Of a DNA stretch of 64,000 nucleotides, positions 34,123-43,039 are shown one piece after another (the first letter of the stretch is position 1; each line of letters begins with the position of its first letter). The DNA is from Planctomycetota bacterium (GTDB lineage Bacteria > Planctomycetota > Phycisphaerae > UBA1845 > PWPN01): contig JAKPHF010000077.1 in NCBI GenBank assembly GCA_029550525.1, positions 62,001 through 126,000 of the forward strand. The letters are read 5' to 3'. The notes under the pieces were generated by a model, which was not told the origin of the DNA, did no database searches, and saw nothing but the letters and a program-made list of their open reading frames with translations. The position numbers and the translations under genes are program-made.

Positions 34123-35508
34123 ATGGCCGAGGCGTGTGCCCCGGCCGGCAACCGGTTGTTGACCGGCCGGGTGGGTGCGGCACTTACCTGGCTGGCCCTG
34201 CCCGTGCTGGGCGAGCAATTCCTTCATCTGTTGGTCGGACTCGTAGACACCTACCTGGCGGGCACGGTGAGCGCCGAGGCCACTGCTGCCATCGGCCTGG
34301 CGACCACCGTCGTGTGGCTGGTCAACCTGCTCTTCAGCTTCGTCGGGACGGGCGCCACCGCGCTCGTCGCCCGCCACGCCGGCATGGGCGAGCCGGCCAA
34401 AGCCAATCATTTTTCCAATCAATCGATCTCGCTGGCCCTGGTGTTGGGAGTCCTCGCGGCCGTGGGCATTTGGCTGGCGGCGCCGTTGCTGCCGCGCTTT
34501 CTCGGCTGGACCGGCGAATCGGGGCGGCTGGCCACGCTCTATCTGCGCATCGACTGCTGGGGCTATCTTCTGTACAGCCTGACGTTCATCGGGGCCGCCT
34601 GCTGGCGCGGCATGGGCGACACTCGCACGCCGCTGTACGTGATGGCGGTGGTGAATGCGTGGAACATCCTCTGCGCGTTTTCGTTGCGCTTCGGTTGGGG
34701 GCCGTTGCCCGAGATGGGCGTGGTCGGCATACCGCTCGGCACGGTCATGGCCCGTTTTCTCGGCGGAACGGTAGTGATCGTGCTGCTGATCAAGGGCCGG
34801 GGCGGTTTACGGATCATCCGTCGCGAACTACGGCTGCAGACCGAATCCGTCGCCCGGCTCTTCCGCGTGGGCATCCCGGCCGGCCTGGACGGTCTGCTAC
34901 TGTGGTGCGGGCAGATTCTGTTCGTGAAGATCGTCAGCATGCTGGCCACCGGCGAGCAGCAGGCGGTGATCATGGCCGCCCACTTCGTTGGCATCCGCGT
35001 GGAGGCTCTGTCCTACCTGCCCGCATACGCGTGGGCGACGGCGGCCGCCACCATGGTGGGCCAGAGCCTCGGCGCCAACAGGCCCGGACGTGCCATGCGC
35101 TCCGGTCATCTGGCCGCCCTGCAAGGCGCAGTCATGTGCTTCGCCATGAGTGTGATCTACTTCGTGTTCGCCCCGCAGATCTACTACGTCTTCTCGAGCG
35201 AGGACTTTGAACGCGTCGCCGCTGTCGGCGTGCCGGCCCTTCGCGCTCTGGCCTTCTTCCAGGTGCCGCTCGCTCTGATGATCATCTACGTCAACGCGCT
35301 GCGTGGCGCCGGCGACACGCGCTGGCCGCTCCTGTTCACGGTCGTGGGCATGCTGGCCATCCGGCTGCCTTTGGCCTATCTGTTCGGCGTAGTGCTCGAC
35401 GGCGGTCTCATCGGTGCATGGGTCGGCATGTTCGGCGATCTGACTGCCCGCGCCATCCTCAGCACCGTTCGCTTTGCCCGCGGCCAATGGGTTAAGACGC
35501 AGGTTTGA
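34123..35508 (+). CDS. MATE-family multidrug/cation antiporter
   Basis: The 461-residue membrane protein has the twelve-helix pattern of MATE exporters, with LALPVLGEQFLHLLVGLVDT at the first helix, GTGATALVARHAG, and GMGDTRTPLYVM and LRGAGDTRWPLLF as the related motifs of the two halves. MATE proteins extrude cationic drugs or metabolites using sodium or protons. The frame is open from 33901, but that region includes the hairpin at 33941. The ATG at 34123 places the first helix about 20 residues in, and a GTG at 34021 is possible. Confidence 0.92.
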   Translation: MAEACAPAGNRLLTGRVGAALTWLALPVLGEQFLHLLVGLVDTYLAGTVSAEATAAIGLATTVVWLVNLLFSFVGTGATALVARHAGMGEPAKANHFSNQSISLALVLGVLAAVGIWLAAPLLPRFLGWTGESGRLATLYLRIDCWGYLLYSLTFIGAACWRGMGDTRTPLYVMAVVNAWNILCAFSLRFGWGPLPEMGVVGIPLGTVMARFLGGTVVIVLLIKGRGGLRIIRRELRLQTESVARLFRVGIPAGLDGLLLWCGQILFVKIVSMLATGEQQAVIMAAHFVGIRVEALSYLPAYAWATAAATMVGQSLGANRPGRAMRSGHLAALQGAVMCFAMSVIYFVFAPQIYYVFSSEDFERVAAVGVPALRALAFFQVPLALMIIYVNALRGAGDTRWPLLFTVVGMLAIRLPLAYLFGVVLDGGLIGAWVGMFGDLTARAILSTVRFARGQWVKTQV

Positions 35509-35541
35509 TAGCCGGTGATTCCTCTCCGCGCACAAAAGAAA

Positions 35542-35566
35542 GCCCAGGGACGGTCAGTCCCTGGGC
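35542..35566. terminator. bidirectional rho-independent terminator
   Basis: A perfect 10-bp stem GCCCAGGGAC/GTCCCTGGGC with loop GGTCA lies between the converging MATE and oxidoreductase genes. On the minus strand it is followed by TTTCTTTTG, a good T tract. Confidence 0.8.
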
Positions 35567-35580
35567 CCGTCTGTTCTCTG

Positions 35581-35615
35581 GCTTATAGCTTAGAGCTTAC
35601 GGCCTACAGCTTATT
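35581..35615. repeat. degenerate heptad repeat, GCTTANA variant
   Basis: Five 7-bp units (GCTTATA, GCTTAGA, GCTTACG, GCCTACA, GCTTATT) run into the stop codon (minus strand, 35611-35613) of the oxidoreductase gene. Confidence 0.8.
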
Positions 35616-36798
35616 TCACCTCGGAAATCTTGATCGGCGTGCGGTTGGCCGCGCTGAGCAGAGCCGCCTCCAGCACGCGCTGCGTCTCATACGCGTCCGC
35701 GAAGTCGGGCAGCGGAACCGTCGGCGTCTTCTTGCCCAGAACCATCATGATGTCGGCCGCCTGGTTCACGAAGCCGTGCTCGTAGCCCAGAATGTGGGCA
35801 TCCGGCCACCATGCCGAGACGTAGGGATGGTTGGCCCCGCTCGTGCAGATGATGCTCGTCCAGCCCTGGATCTTCGGATCGACCGTGGCGTCGTAGTAAT
35901 CCAGGTAGTTCATGTTCTCGAACCGGAACCGCAACGCGCCCTTCTCGCCGTGGATCTCGAAGCCGTTCTGGTTCTTGTAGCCCGTGGCCAGGCGCGAGCA
36001 CTCGAAGCTGGCCACCGCGCCCTTCTTGAAGCGGGCCAGGAACAGGACGGCGTCGTCCACGTCCACTTTGCCCTTCTTGGCGCTGCCCTTGGCACCGGCT
36101 GCGATCCCGCCTGCCGCACCGGTCGTCGGAATCGTCCGCTCCTTGATGAACGTTTCGGCGACCGCGCCCGACACTTCGACGATGTCGTCACCGGTCACGA
36201 ACCGGGCCATGTCGACGATGTGGGCGTTGAGATCGCCGTGGGCGCCGCTGCCCGCGAGCTTCTTCTGAAACCGCCACAACAGCGGCGTGTCCGGCCCGCC
36301 CCAGTCCTGCAGGTAGACGCAGCGCACGTGGAAGATGCGTCCCAGCTTGCCCGCCTTGACCAGCTGGTGAGCCAGGGCGACCGCCGGGCAGCGGCGGTAG
36401 TTGTACCACACGAACGTGGGAACCTTCGCCTTCTTGGCCGCCTCGACCATTGCCCGGGCGTCGGCGAGCGTGCCGGCGATCGGCTTTTCCGTGCCCACCG
36501 GCTTCTTGGCTTCGAGCGCCGCCATGGCCGGAGGCATGTGCATGTGGTTGGGCGTGACGATGTCAACGAAGTCGATCTCTTCGTTGGCGATCACTTTCTT
36601 CCAGTCCGTGCTATAGTTCTTCCATCCCCAGCGGCTGGCGAAGACCTGCGGGTTCTCGTTCTCCATCCCGAACACCGTGTGCATCACCGGGTTGACCGGC
36701 AGGTCGGTGAAGAACTTGCTCACCTTCAGGTATGCGTTGCTGTGGGTCCGTCCCATGAAGCCCTGGCCGATCAGGGCCACGTTGCACGTCTTGGCCAT
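35611..36798 (-). CDS. Gfo/Idh/MocA-family oxidoreductase, cytoplasmic
   Basis: The 395-residue protein starts MAKTCNVALIGQGFMGRTHSNAY, a Rossmann fold without a signal. It has the catalytic-region motif GTEKPIAGTLADA with the conserved Lys, and a substrate half with GSGAHGDLNAHIVDMARF. A Gly/Ala/Lys-rich loop (about residues 235-255) separates two beta strands, where homologues vary in length. The substrate is probably a sugar or cyclitol. AGGAGA lies upstream of the ATG at 36798, which fixes the start against the longer open frame. Confidence 0.9.
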   Translation of the reverse strand: MAKTCNVALIGQGFMGRTHSNAYLKVSKFFTDLPVNPVMHTVFGMENENPQVFASRWGWKNYSTDWKKVIANEEIDFVDIVTPNHMHMPPAMAALEAKKPVGTEKPIAGTLADARAMVEAAKKAKVPTFVWYNYRRCPAVALAHQLVKAGKLGRIFHVRCVYLQDWGGPDTPLLWRFQKKLAGSGAHGDLNAHIVDMARFVTGDDIVEVSGAVAETFIKERTIPTTGAAGGIAAGAKGSAKKGKVDVDDAVLFLARFKKGAVASFECSRLATGYKNQNGFEIHGEKGALRFRFENMNYLDYYDATVDPKIQGWTSIICTSGANHPYVSAWWPDAHILGYEHGFVNQAADIMMVLGKKTPTVPLPDFADAYETQRVLEAALLSAANRTPIKISEVK

Positions 36799-37422
36799 CT
36801 GGTTGTCTCCTTTCGACTGAGTTGGGTGACCCCGTCGGCGCGCCATTGCCCGTTCCCTGGGGTTCGCGGAACCATGGATATACTGGCCCATCCGCCCGGA
36901 ATCAAGTGGAAATGGACGGACGCGATCGCCGGGTCGCCGGCAAACCGAGCGACCGGCGCGGATCATCGCGTGGATCATGCAAGCGAGCCGCCGGGCTTGC
37001 CCCGGCGGTCTCGTTTCGCCAGCAGTGGACATCCGATACCGGATCCCTACGGGCGAGCGCTCCCGCATTCCGGGAACCGAGCGTTTTTATATCCCGGGAT
37101 GTGAGCGCTTCCACACCGGAAACAGTCGTCGGGGGTAAACCCCGCCGCTCGCGCGGGGCGCTGGGGTTTCGGGGCCCCGGATCACACAAGATGATGCGTC
37201 CGCGCGGGACGGGACTCGCAGAGGCCGGGGTTGTGAAATCCGGCTGGGCGAATACAATGGGGGACTGCCCGATTTTCGGCTCCGTACGAGCCGAAATACC
37301 TTTCGATCCTGCGGGCGATCGTACCCAATGAGCCGGCTCTTCGGAGCCGTCCTGACCAGCGCAGATGCTCGCCGGCCCCAAGCACGAGTCGGCGGCAAAC
37401 AAACCTTACGGAGTCACTAACC
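36799..37422. other. 624 bp gene-free region with hairpins
   Basis: No supported gene. It separates two divergent genes. It holds a perfect hairpin at 36988-37008 (CCGCCGGG with CCCGGCGG), and a GGGGTAAACCCC-type element at about 37127-37160 resembling those at 14606 and 33941. The promoters of the oxidoreductase and the aminotransferase should be here, but I cannot place them with confidence. Confidence 0.55.
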
Positions 37423-38604
37423 ATGAAGTTGTCGCGACGCTCGGAGCAGTTGGCGGAGTCCGCAACCTTGGCTGTCGCGGCCAAGGCGGCCGAAATGAAA
37501 AAGCAGGGCATTGACGTGGTCGGCTTCGGAGCCGGCGAGCCGGACTTCCCCACGCCCGAGTACATTCGCAACGCCTGCAAGAGCGCCCTCGATGCGGGGC
37601 ACACGGGTTACGCCAAGCCGGCCAGCGGCATCCTGCCCGCCAAAGAGGCCGCCTGCTCCAAGCTCAAGCGAGAGAACGGCCTGGAGTACAAGCCCAGCCA
37701 GGTTCTCATCACCGTCGGCGGCAAGGAGGCTCTCTTCCTCGCGTGCATGGCTCTGCTCGATCCAGGTGACGAGGTCATCCTCCCCGCGCCGTACTGGGTC
37801 AGCTATCCCGAACAGATCAAGCTCTGCGACGCCAAGTGCGTCATACTGAACGGCAAGGAGTCGAACAACTTCAAGCTGACCGCCGACGAAATCGCCAACG
37901 CCATCACGCCCAAGACCAAGGTGCTCATCTTCAACTCGCCCAGCAATCCCGGCGGGTTCACCTACACGCCCGACGAGGTCCGGGCCATCGCCAAGGTCGT
38001 CGAGGGCAAGCCGATCGTCGTGTTCTCTGACGAGATGTACGACCGGCTGATCTACGGCAACCAGCGCTTCCTCAGCTTCGCCGCCTGCAGCCCGCAGGCG
38101 TACGCCCAGACGCTGACGTTCAACGCCGGCTCCAAGACCTACTCCATGACCGGCTGGCGCGTCGGCTACGTGGCCGGTCCCGAGCCCATCATCAAGGCCA
38201 TGGCCAAGATCCAGAGCCAGACCACCAGCGGCACCGCCACGTTCAACCAGCACGCGCTGGCCGCCGCTCTCAACGGGCCGCAGGACGCCGTCGAGTCCAT
38301 GCGCAAGGAATTCGAACGCCGCGCCGAGTACATGTGGCAGCGGCTGAACGCCATCAAGGGCATCACTTGTGTGCAGCCGACCGGCGCGTTCTACGCGTTT
38401 CCGAACATCGTCGAGGCCGCCAAGATCCTCGGCGTGAAGGGCTCGCTCGCCTTCAGCGCCGCCTTGCTCGAGAAGGCCCACGTGGCCGTCGTGCCGGGCG
38501 AGGCCTTCGGTTGCGACGACAACGTGCGCCTGTCGTTTGCCACCAGCATGGAACAGATCCAGAAGGGTATGGACCGGCTCGAAAAGCTCCTCGGCAGCAA
38601 GTAA
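37423..38604 (+). CDS. class I aminotransferase, aspartate aminotransferase type
   Basis: The 393-residue PLP enzyme follows the AspB/PatA pattern: GFGAGEPDFPTPEYI, a substrate loop YAKPASGILPAKEA, NSPSNPGG with Asn175, FSDEMYDRLIY with Asp203 and Tyr206, and the Schiff-base Lys238 in NAGSKTYSMTGWRVGY. C-terminal LSFATS supplies a carboxylate-binding region close to the expected Arg. It probably moves amino groups between aspartate (or an aromatic precursor such as prephenate) and 2-oxoglutarate; the exact substrate is not certain. The start ATG follows a gap with no clear ribosome-binding site. Confidence 0.93.
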   Translation: MKLSRRSEQLAESATLAVAAKAAEMKKQGIDVVGFGAGEPDFPTPEYIRNACKSALDAGHTGYAKPASGILPAKEAACSKLKRENGLEYKPSQVLITVGGKEALFLACMALLDPGDEVILPAPYWVSYPEQIKLCDAKCVILNGKESNNFKLTADEIANAITPKTKVLIFNSPSNPGGFTYTPDEVRAIAKVVEGKPIVVFSDEMYDRLIYGNQRFLSFAACSPQAYAQTLTFNAGSKTYSMTGWRVGYVAGPEPIIKAMAKIQSQTTSGTATFNQHALAAALNGPQDAVESMRKEFERRAEYMWQRLNAIKGITCVQPTGAFYAFPNIVEAAKILGVKGSLAFSAALLEKAHVAVVPGEAFGCDDNVRLSFATSMEQIQKGMDRLEKLLGSK

Positions 38605-38651
38605 GCCCGTTGGATTCGCTTTCGCGCTGCACGCTCGTTTGGTGCACGTTT

Positions 38652-38720
38652 TGTGGTGCACGCTTCCAGCGGCACAGTGCAGGCAAGATGCCTGCACCAC
38701 AAGGCAGGGTGCATGCACCG
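38652..38720. repeat. palindromic GTGCAGGCATC-type repeat, copy 1
   Basis: Two partly palindromic pieces: GTGGTGCACGCTTCCAGCGG and AGTGCAGGCAAGATGCCTGC, followed by ACCACAAGGCAGGGTGCATGC. The core GCAGGCAAGATGCCTGC is a 7-bp stem with a 3-nt loop. It is the inverted counterpart of the element at 42950-43034. Confidence 0.7.
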
Positions 38721-38804
38721 CAACCTTGATCGCCATCCGTTGCGGACACGACAGCTGACCGGGTTTTCGTTGTTCCCGAGTCCCCGCAATCGGAGGTTGA
38801 TCCT

Positions 38805-39473
38805 TTGCAACTGCTCAGCCGTTATGCCCAAGGCATCGTCCGTCACAAACTGATCATCGTGGTCGTCGTCGCCAGCGCCGTCGGCGTGGCGCTCACTTCC
38901 CGCGACCTGTTCATGACTCCCGTCGCGGCCGCCACCATGGCCGGTCTCGCCGTCGCCGGTCTGCGCCGAATCTGGCAGTCCGGTCCCTGGTCTGACTGGA
39001 AACACGTGCGCGTCGCGCAATTGCTGTCCATCGTTGCCGTGCCGTTCGCCTTCAGTGCGGGCCTGAGCGTGGACGGTGATCATCTGTTTCGCGAAGCCTT
39101 CCGTGCGGAAGCTTCAACATGCATTCGCGATCTGGCCGTGGATGCCAACATGCTCAACCCGGCCGGCAAGCGCACCGTGCTCATGCGGTTTACTGCCGAC
39201 GCCCACACGCTCGGTAACCTGGTGGGCGAACCCTTCAGCATCGATCCCCAATTCGAAGAGGCCCGCGCTGCCAACGATCCATGGCCCGACGTCGTCCGTC
39301 AGGCGTTCGGCGATCTGGCTCGCTTCGGTGGAACGGCCTGGTCGCCTGTTCCCAAGATGCTGGCGCCCGCGTTCCGCCAATGGGTCCGCGAGGTCAACGG
39401 TCAGCGCATCACCACCCGCGTATTGTGGGATGTTCCTACCGGTGAAGCGTTCGTGTTGTACACCGTGCGGTGA
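38805..39473 (+). CDS. membrane protein of unknown function
   Basis: The 222-residue product starts at a TTG with GGAGG about 10 bp upstream. It has two or three N-terminal membrane helices (HKLIIVVVVASAVGVALTS, PVAAATMAGLAVAGL, LLSIVAVPFAFSAG) and a soluble C-terminal part of about 140 residues rich in Arg, Pro and Trp, ending RVLWDVPTGEAFVLYTVR-like. I do not recognise a family. Neighbours are an aminotransferase and, converging, treS, which gives no clue. It is likely real because of the ribosome-binding site, codon use and frame length, though it could be mis-started. Confidence 0.6.
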   Translation: MQLLSRYAQGIVRHKLIIVVVVASAVGVALTSRDLFMTPVAAATMAGLAVAGLRRIWQSGPWSDWKHVRVAQLLSIVAVPFAFSAGLSVDGDHLFREAFRAEASTCIRDLAVDANMLNPAGKRTVLMRFTADAHTLGNLVGEPFSIDPQFEEARAANDPWPDVVRQAFGDLARFGGTAWSPVPKMLAPAFRQWVREVNGQRITTRVLWDVPTGEAFVLYTVR

Positions 39474-39486
39474 GATGGGGAGTCCT

Positions 39487-39535
39487 GAGGCTTGAGTCCT
39501 GAGACCTGAGACTTGAGGCTTGAGGGTTGAGGTGA
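39487..39535. repeat. degenerate heptad repeat, GAGNCNT family
   Basis: Seven 7-bp units (GAGGCTT, GAGTCCT, GAGACCT, GAGACTT, GAGGCTT, GAGGGTT, GAGGTGA) begin 13 bp after the stop codon of the unknown membrane protein gene. Confidence 0.85.
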
Positions 39536-39584
39536 AGCAGAGTTCTCATCTCTTGTAAGTGCCTAACAAGTGGCGTCCGTGGGC

Positions 39585-42500
39585 TTACCACGCTACGCCA
39601 GTTTGCACGGCGGCGGTGATACGGAGGACGGCCTGCAGCGGAACGCGGAGCAGACGCGAGGGCTTGGCTGCTTCATCGACGATCTCACTCAAGGCTTTTT
39701 CGAGTCGAAACAGTCCCACCAATTGCGGGATCTGCTTGGGGTTCGACGGACACGAACGGCAGCCGTCGATGGCCTTGGAATACCCCGAGAGGAACTGAAC
39801 CACCACCTCTCGTCGCCAATCCATCATGTGCGCCAGGGCGCTATCGAATCGGTCGGGGTGGGCGTCGGCCCAATTGAATGCCGCTTGCCAGGCCACCAGG
39901 TGAAACGAGCGCAGCATGGTAGCCACGTCCCGCAACGGCGAGCTCTTCTGCCGACGTTGGGCAAGGACACCCGACGGCTCGCCCTCGAAATCGATGATGT
40001 AGAAGTCGTCCTTGGCCACCAGCACCTGGTCGAGATTGAAGTTTCCGTGATAACGGCTCTTCATCCCGTCGTAACCGGCGGGCGTCAATACGTCGATGCT
40101 CTTCTCCACACCTTCCCGGATCGCCAAGACCTTATCGACGTCGCGGCGGATCTCCTCGGGCAATTCCGTCTGCTCCAGCTTCCGAAGGGCCTCGAACGCT
40201 GCCGCGGCCCGGTCGCGCACCCCGTGCACCAGCGCCGCCAAGTCGTCGGGCGTGACCGGTTCGAGCTGGAAGTTCGGATCGTCGGTAGGGCGGCAGAACG
40301 CCTGGTGCAACTCGGCAGTCCGCACCCCCAGCTTGCGCATGAACTGCGCGAAGGCGGCGTGCGGCTCGGTGATAGGCTCATCGGCCTCAGCGCGCAAGGC
40401 GACATCGTCCAGGAATCGGCCGAGATACTCCAGCGTGTATGTCCAGCCATCACCCTGGTTGACCACACGCTCCTGCAGCATGGCCAGCACGGTGGAGACT
40501 CCCTCGGCATTCAGCAACTCCATCCAGCCGTACAACCGCGGCGTGTTCGGATACCTGGCGACCTCCGTCAAGTAGTGGGCCACCTCGACTTCCGGATGCG
40601 GACCTTGCCGCAGTGACCGGAACGCCTTGAGCATCTTGTCCGCACCGATTCTCATCGACGTGTTGATCTGCTCTTCGCCGAGTCGATGCACCGGTTCCGG
40701 TTCGGGGCTCTCGGGCAGCTCGGCCATCCGGGACGTGGGCACGAAACGGATCTTCTCGCCCGACGGCGTCTGCGTTTCGTGCCCCTGACGCATGTAAGCG
40801 ATGACCGTGCGGCAGAAGTTCTCGTCGAACAGTGCGTCGTACAATCCGCCCACCTGGGCCACTTTCCGCACACGGCCCAGGGCGTACGCGACGTGCGGGG
40901 CTAGCGCATCCTCGCCGCCGCGCTCCCACGCGATGGCCAGCGGCAGGAAGTAGGTGTGTTCGGTTCCGTCTTTGAGGCGCACTTGCCAGGTGCTGATCAT
41001 CCAGCCGCCGTCGCCGTCGGGGAGCTCCACCGCGCGATCCAACGTGACGCGTTCGATCCAGTCGGCATGCTCGGCATACTGAAACCAACGCTGACGGGCC
41101 AGAAACTCGGGCAGGATCGTCTGCTCGAGCAGACGCCGGGCATGGCCGCTCTGCAGGCTTTGGTAGCCTTGCGGGGTGACCAGCGTGAGGAACTCCGGCA
41201 GAGCGGGGGCGAACGGCTCGTGCCAGCTCGGGGCGTTGACCTCAGTGGTCAGCAGGAACCAGTAAAAGCCATACGCCGGAAGCGAAATGAAATAGGGCAG
41301 CTCGCCGATGGGCGGAAACGCGCTGCGGCCGATCATCTCGATGGGCACGCGGCCCGCGTATTCGGGCATCCTCAACTCCACCGGCTGCGATGCCCGCGAC
41401 AGATTGGCCACGCACAAAATCACGTCGTCGCCGTACTCGCGAACGTAGACCAGCACCTTGCGGTTGCCCGGATGCAGGAACCGGATGGTCCCCCGGCCGA
41501 ATGCCTGGTGGGCTTTGCGCACGCTGATGATACGCTTCATCCAGTTGAGCAACGAGCTGGGCCGGCGGGCTTGGGCTTCGACGTTGAGCGCCTGGTAGCC
41601 GTACACGGGATCCATGATGCAGGGCAGGTATAAGCGGGCGGGATCGGCCCGCGAGAAGCCGCCGTTGCGGTCCGGCGTCCACTGCATGGGCGTGCGGACG
41701 GCGTTGCGATCGCCCAGGTAGATGTTATCGCCCATGCCGATCTCATCGCCGTAGTAGATGACCGGCGTGCCGGGCATGGACATCAGCAGACTGTTGAGCA
41801 GCTCGATCTTGGGCCGCGAGCCTTCGACCAACGTCGCCAGCCGCCGCCGAATCCCCAGGTTGATGCGCATGCGGCTGTCCGCGGCGTAGAAGTTCCAAAG
41901 ATAGTCCCGCTCCCGCGAACTGACCATCTCCAGGGTCAGCTCGTCGTGGTTACGCAGGAAGATCGCCCACTGGCAATTCTCCGGAATCTCGGGCGTTTGC
42001 CGCATGATGTCGGTGATTGGGTGGCGCTCTTCCTGGGCGATGGCCATGTAAAGGCGGGGCATCAGCGGGAAATGGAACGCCATGTGACATTCGTCGCCGT
42101 CGCCGAAGTAGGGCAGGACGTCCTCGGGCCACTGATTCGCTTCCGCCAGGAGCATGCGGTTGGCATGGCTCGAGTCGAGCTGCCGCCGGATTTTCTTCAG
42201 GATCGCGTGGGTTTCCGGCAGATTCTCGTTGTTCGTGCCCTCGCGCTCGCAGAGGTAAGGCACCGCGTCGAGGCGTAGTCCGTCCACGCCCGCGTCGAGC
42301 CAGAACCGCATGATGCGGATGACTTCGTCCAGCACCCGCGGGTTGGCGTAATTGAGGTCCGGCTGGTGCGAAAAGAAGCGGTGCCAATAGTACTGCTGGG
42401 CTACCGGATCCCACGCCCAGTTGGATTTCTCAGTGTCGGTGAAGATGATCCGCGTGCCCTGGTACTTCTGGTCGGTGTCGCTCCACACGTAGTAGTTGCG

Positions 42501-42875
42501 GTAGACCGAGCCCCGGGCCGATCTGCGGGCACGCTGAAACCACGGGTGCGCGTCCGACGTGTGGTTGATGACCAGCTCGGTAATGATTTTCAGATTGCGA
42601 CGATGGGCTTCTCGCACCAGCCGCCGGAAATCGCGCATGGTGCCATAGTCCGGGTGGACTGAGGTGTAATCGGAGATATCGTATCCATCATCGCGCAGAG
42701 GCGACGGGTAGAACGGCATGAGCCACAGCGCCGTCACGCCGAGGTCCTGGAGATAGTCGAGCTTGGTCGTCAGGCCGGCCACGTCGCCGATTCCGCTGTT
42801 GTCGGAGTCGAAAAAGGCTTTGACGTGCAGCTGGTAGATGATCGCGTCCTTGTACCACAATGCCTCGTCGGTCAT
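39585..42875 (-). CDS. treS: trehalose synthase-maltokinase fusion (TreS-Mak)
   Basis: The 1096-residue protein joins two enzymes. Residues 1 to about 550 are a GH13 maltose alpha-D-glucosyltransferase that interconverts trehalose and maltose, with nucleophile Asp203 (DGLRLDAVPYL), acid/base Glu245 (AEANQWPEDV) and Asp311 (RNHDEL). From about 560 to the end is a maltokinase that would make maltose-1-phosphate for GlgE. Its catalytic loop reads HGNFNLDQ (943-950) where maltokinases typically have HGD-x-HLGQ, though the later DFEGEP metal motif is intact. That loop may affect kinase activity; see finding. It lies near malQ and glgB, which supports an alpha-glucan role. Confidence 0.94.
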   Translation of the reverse strand: MTDEALWYKDAIIYQLHVKAFFDSDNSGIGDVAGLTTKLDYLQDLGVTALWLMPFYPSPLRDDGYDISDYTSVHPDYGTMRDFRRLVREAHRRNLKIITELVINHTSDAHPWFQRARRSARGSVYRNYYVWSDTDQKYQGTRIIFTDTEKSNWAWDPVAQQYYWHRFFSHQPDLNYANPRVLDEVIRIMRFWLDAGVDGLRLDAVPYLCEREGTNNENLPETHAILKKIRRQLDSSHANRMLLAEANQWPEDVLPYFGDGDECHMAFHFPLMPRLYMAIAQEERHPITDIMRQTPEIPENCQWAIFLRNHDELTLEMVSSRERDYLWNFYAADSRMRINLGIRRRLATLVEGSRPKIELLNSLLMSMPGTPVIYYGDEIGMGDNIYLGDRNAVRTPMQWTPDRNGGFSRADPARLYLPCIMDPVYGYQALNVEAQARRPSSLLNWMKRIISVRKAHQAFGRGTIRFLHPGNRKVLVYVREYGDDVILCVANLSRASQPVELRMPEYAGRVPIEMIGRSAFPPIGELPYFISLPAYGFYWFLLTTEVNAPSWHEPFAPALPEFLTLVTPQGYQSLQSGHARRLLEQTILPEFLARQRWFQYAEHADWIERVTLDRAVELPDGDGGWMISTWQVRLKDGTEHTYFLPLAIAWERGGEDALAPHVAYALGRVRKVAQVGGLYDALFDENFCRTVIAYMRQGHETQTPSGEKIRFVPTSRMAELPESPEPEPVHRLGEEQINTSMRIGADKMLKAFRSLRQGPHPEVEVAHYLTEVARYPNTPRLYGWMELLNAEGVSTVLAMLQERVVNQGDGWTYTLEYLGRFLDDVALRAEADEPITEPHAAFAQFMRKLGVRTAELHQAFCRPTDDPNFQLEPVTPDDLAALVHGVRDRAAAAFEALRKLEQTELPEEIRRDVDKVLAIREGVEKSIDVLTPAGYDGMKSRYHGNFNLDQVLVAKDDFYIIDFEGEPSGVLAQRRQKSSPLRDVATMLRSFHLVAWQAAFNWADAHPDRFDSALAHMMDWRREVVVQFLSGYSKAIDGCRSCPSNPKQIPQLVGLFRLEKALSEIVDEAAKPSRLLRVPLQAVLRITAAVQTGVAW

Positions 42876-42949
42876 GCCTTCGTGCCTTCTTGGGGGGCGG
42901 GCGTCCCGCCCGCCTCTTCTTCATTCATTGTGATCCAGGTGCCGCCTAC

Positions 42950-43034
42950 GTGGTGCACGCTGGAAGCGTGCACCACAAGATTGTGGTGCAGGCATCTTGC
43001 CTGCACTGAGCATGCTGGAAGCATGCATCACAAC
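42950..43034. repeat. palindromic GTGCAGGCATC-type repeat, copy 2
   Basis: Three short palindromes in a row: GTGCACGCTGGAAGCGTGCAC, then GTGCAGGCATCTTGCCTGCAC, then GCATGCTGGAAGCATGC. Orientation is opposite to copy 1 at 38652. It lies between treS and malQ, 5 bp from the malQ stop codon. A GGCGGGCGTCCCGCCCGCC hairpin is just before it (about 42896-42914). Confidence 0.75.
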
Positions 43035-43039
43035 AGTGC

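Noticed and set aside
35515..37104. 529-codon open frame on the plus strand
   Set aside because: Antisense to the Gfo/Idh/MocA gene and running through a terminator and heptads.
37417..38736. 439-codon open frame on the minus strand
   Set aside because: Antisense to the aminotransferase with its PLP lysine motif.
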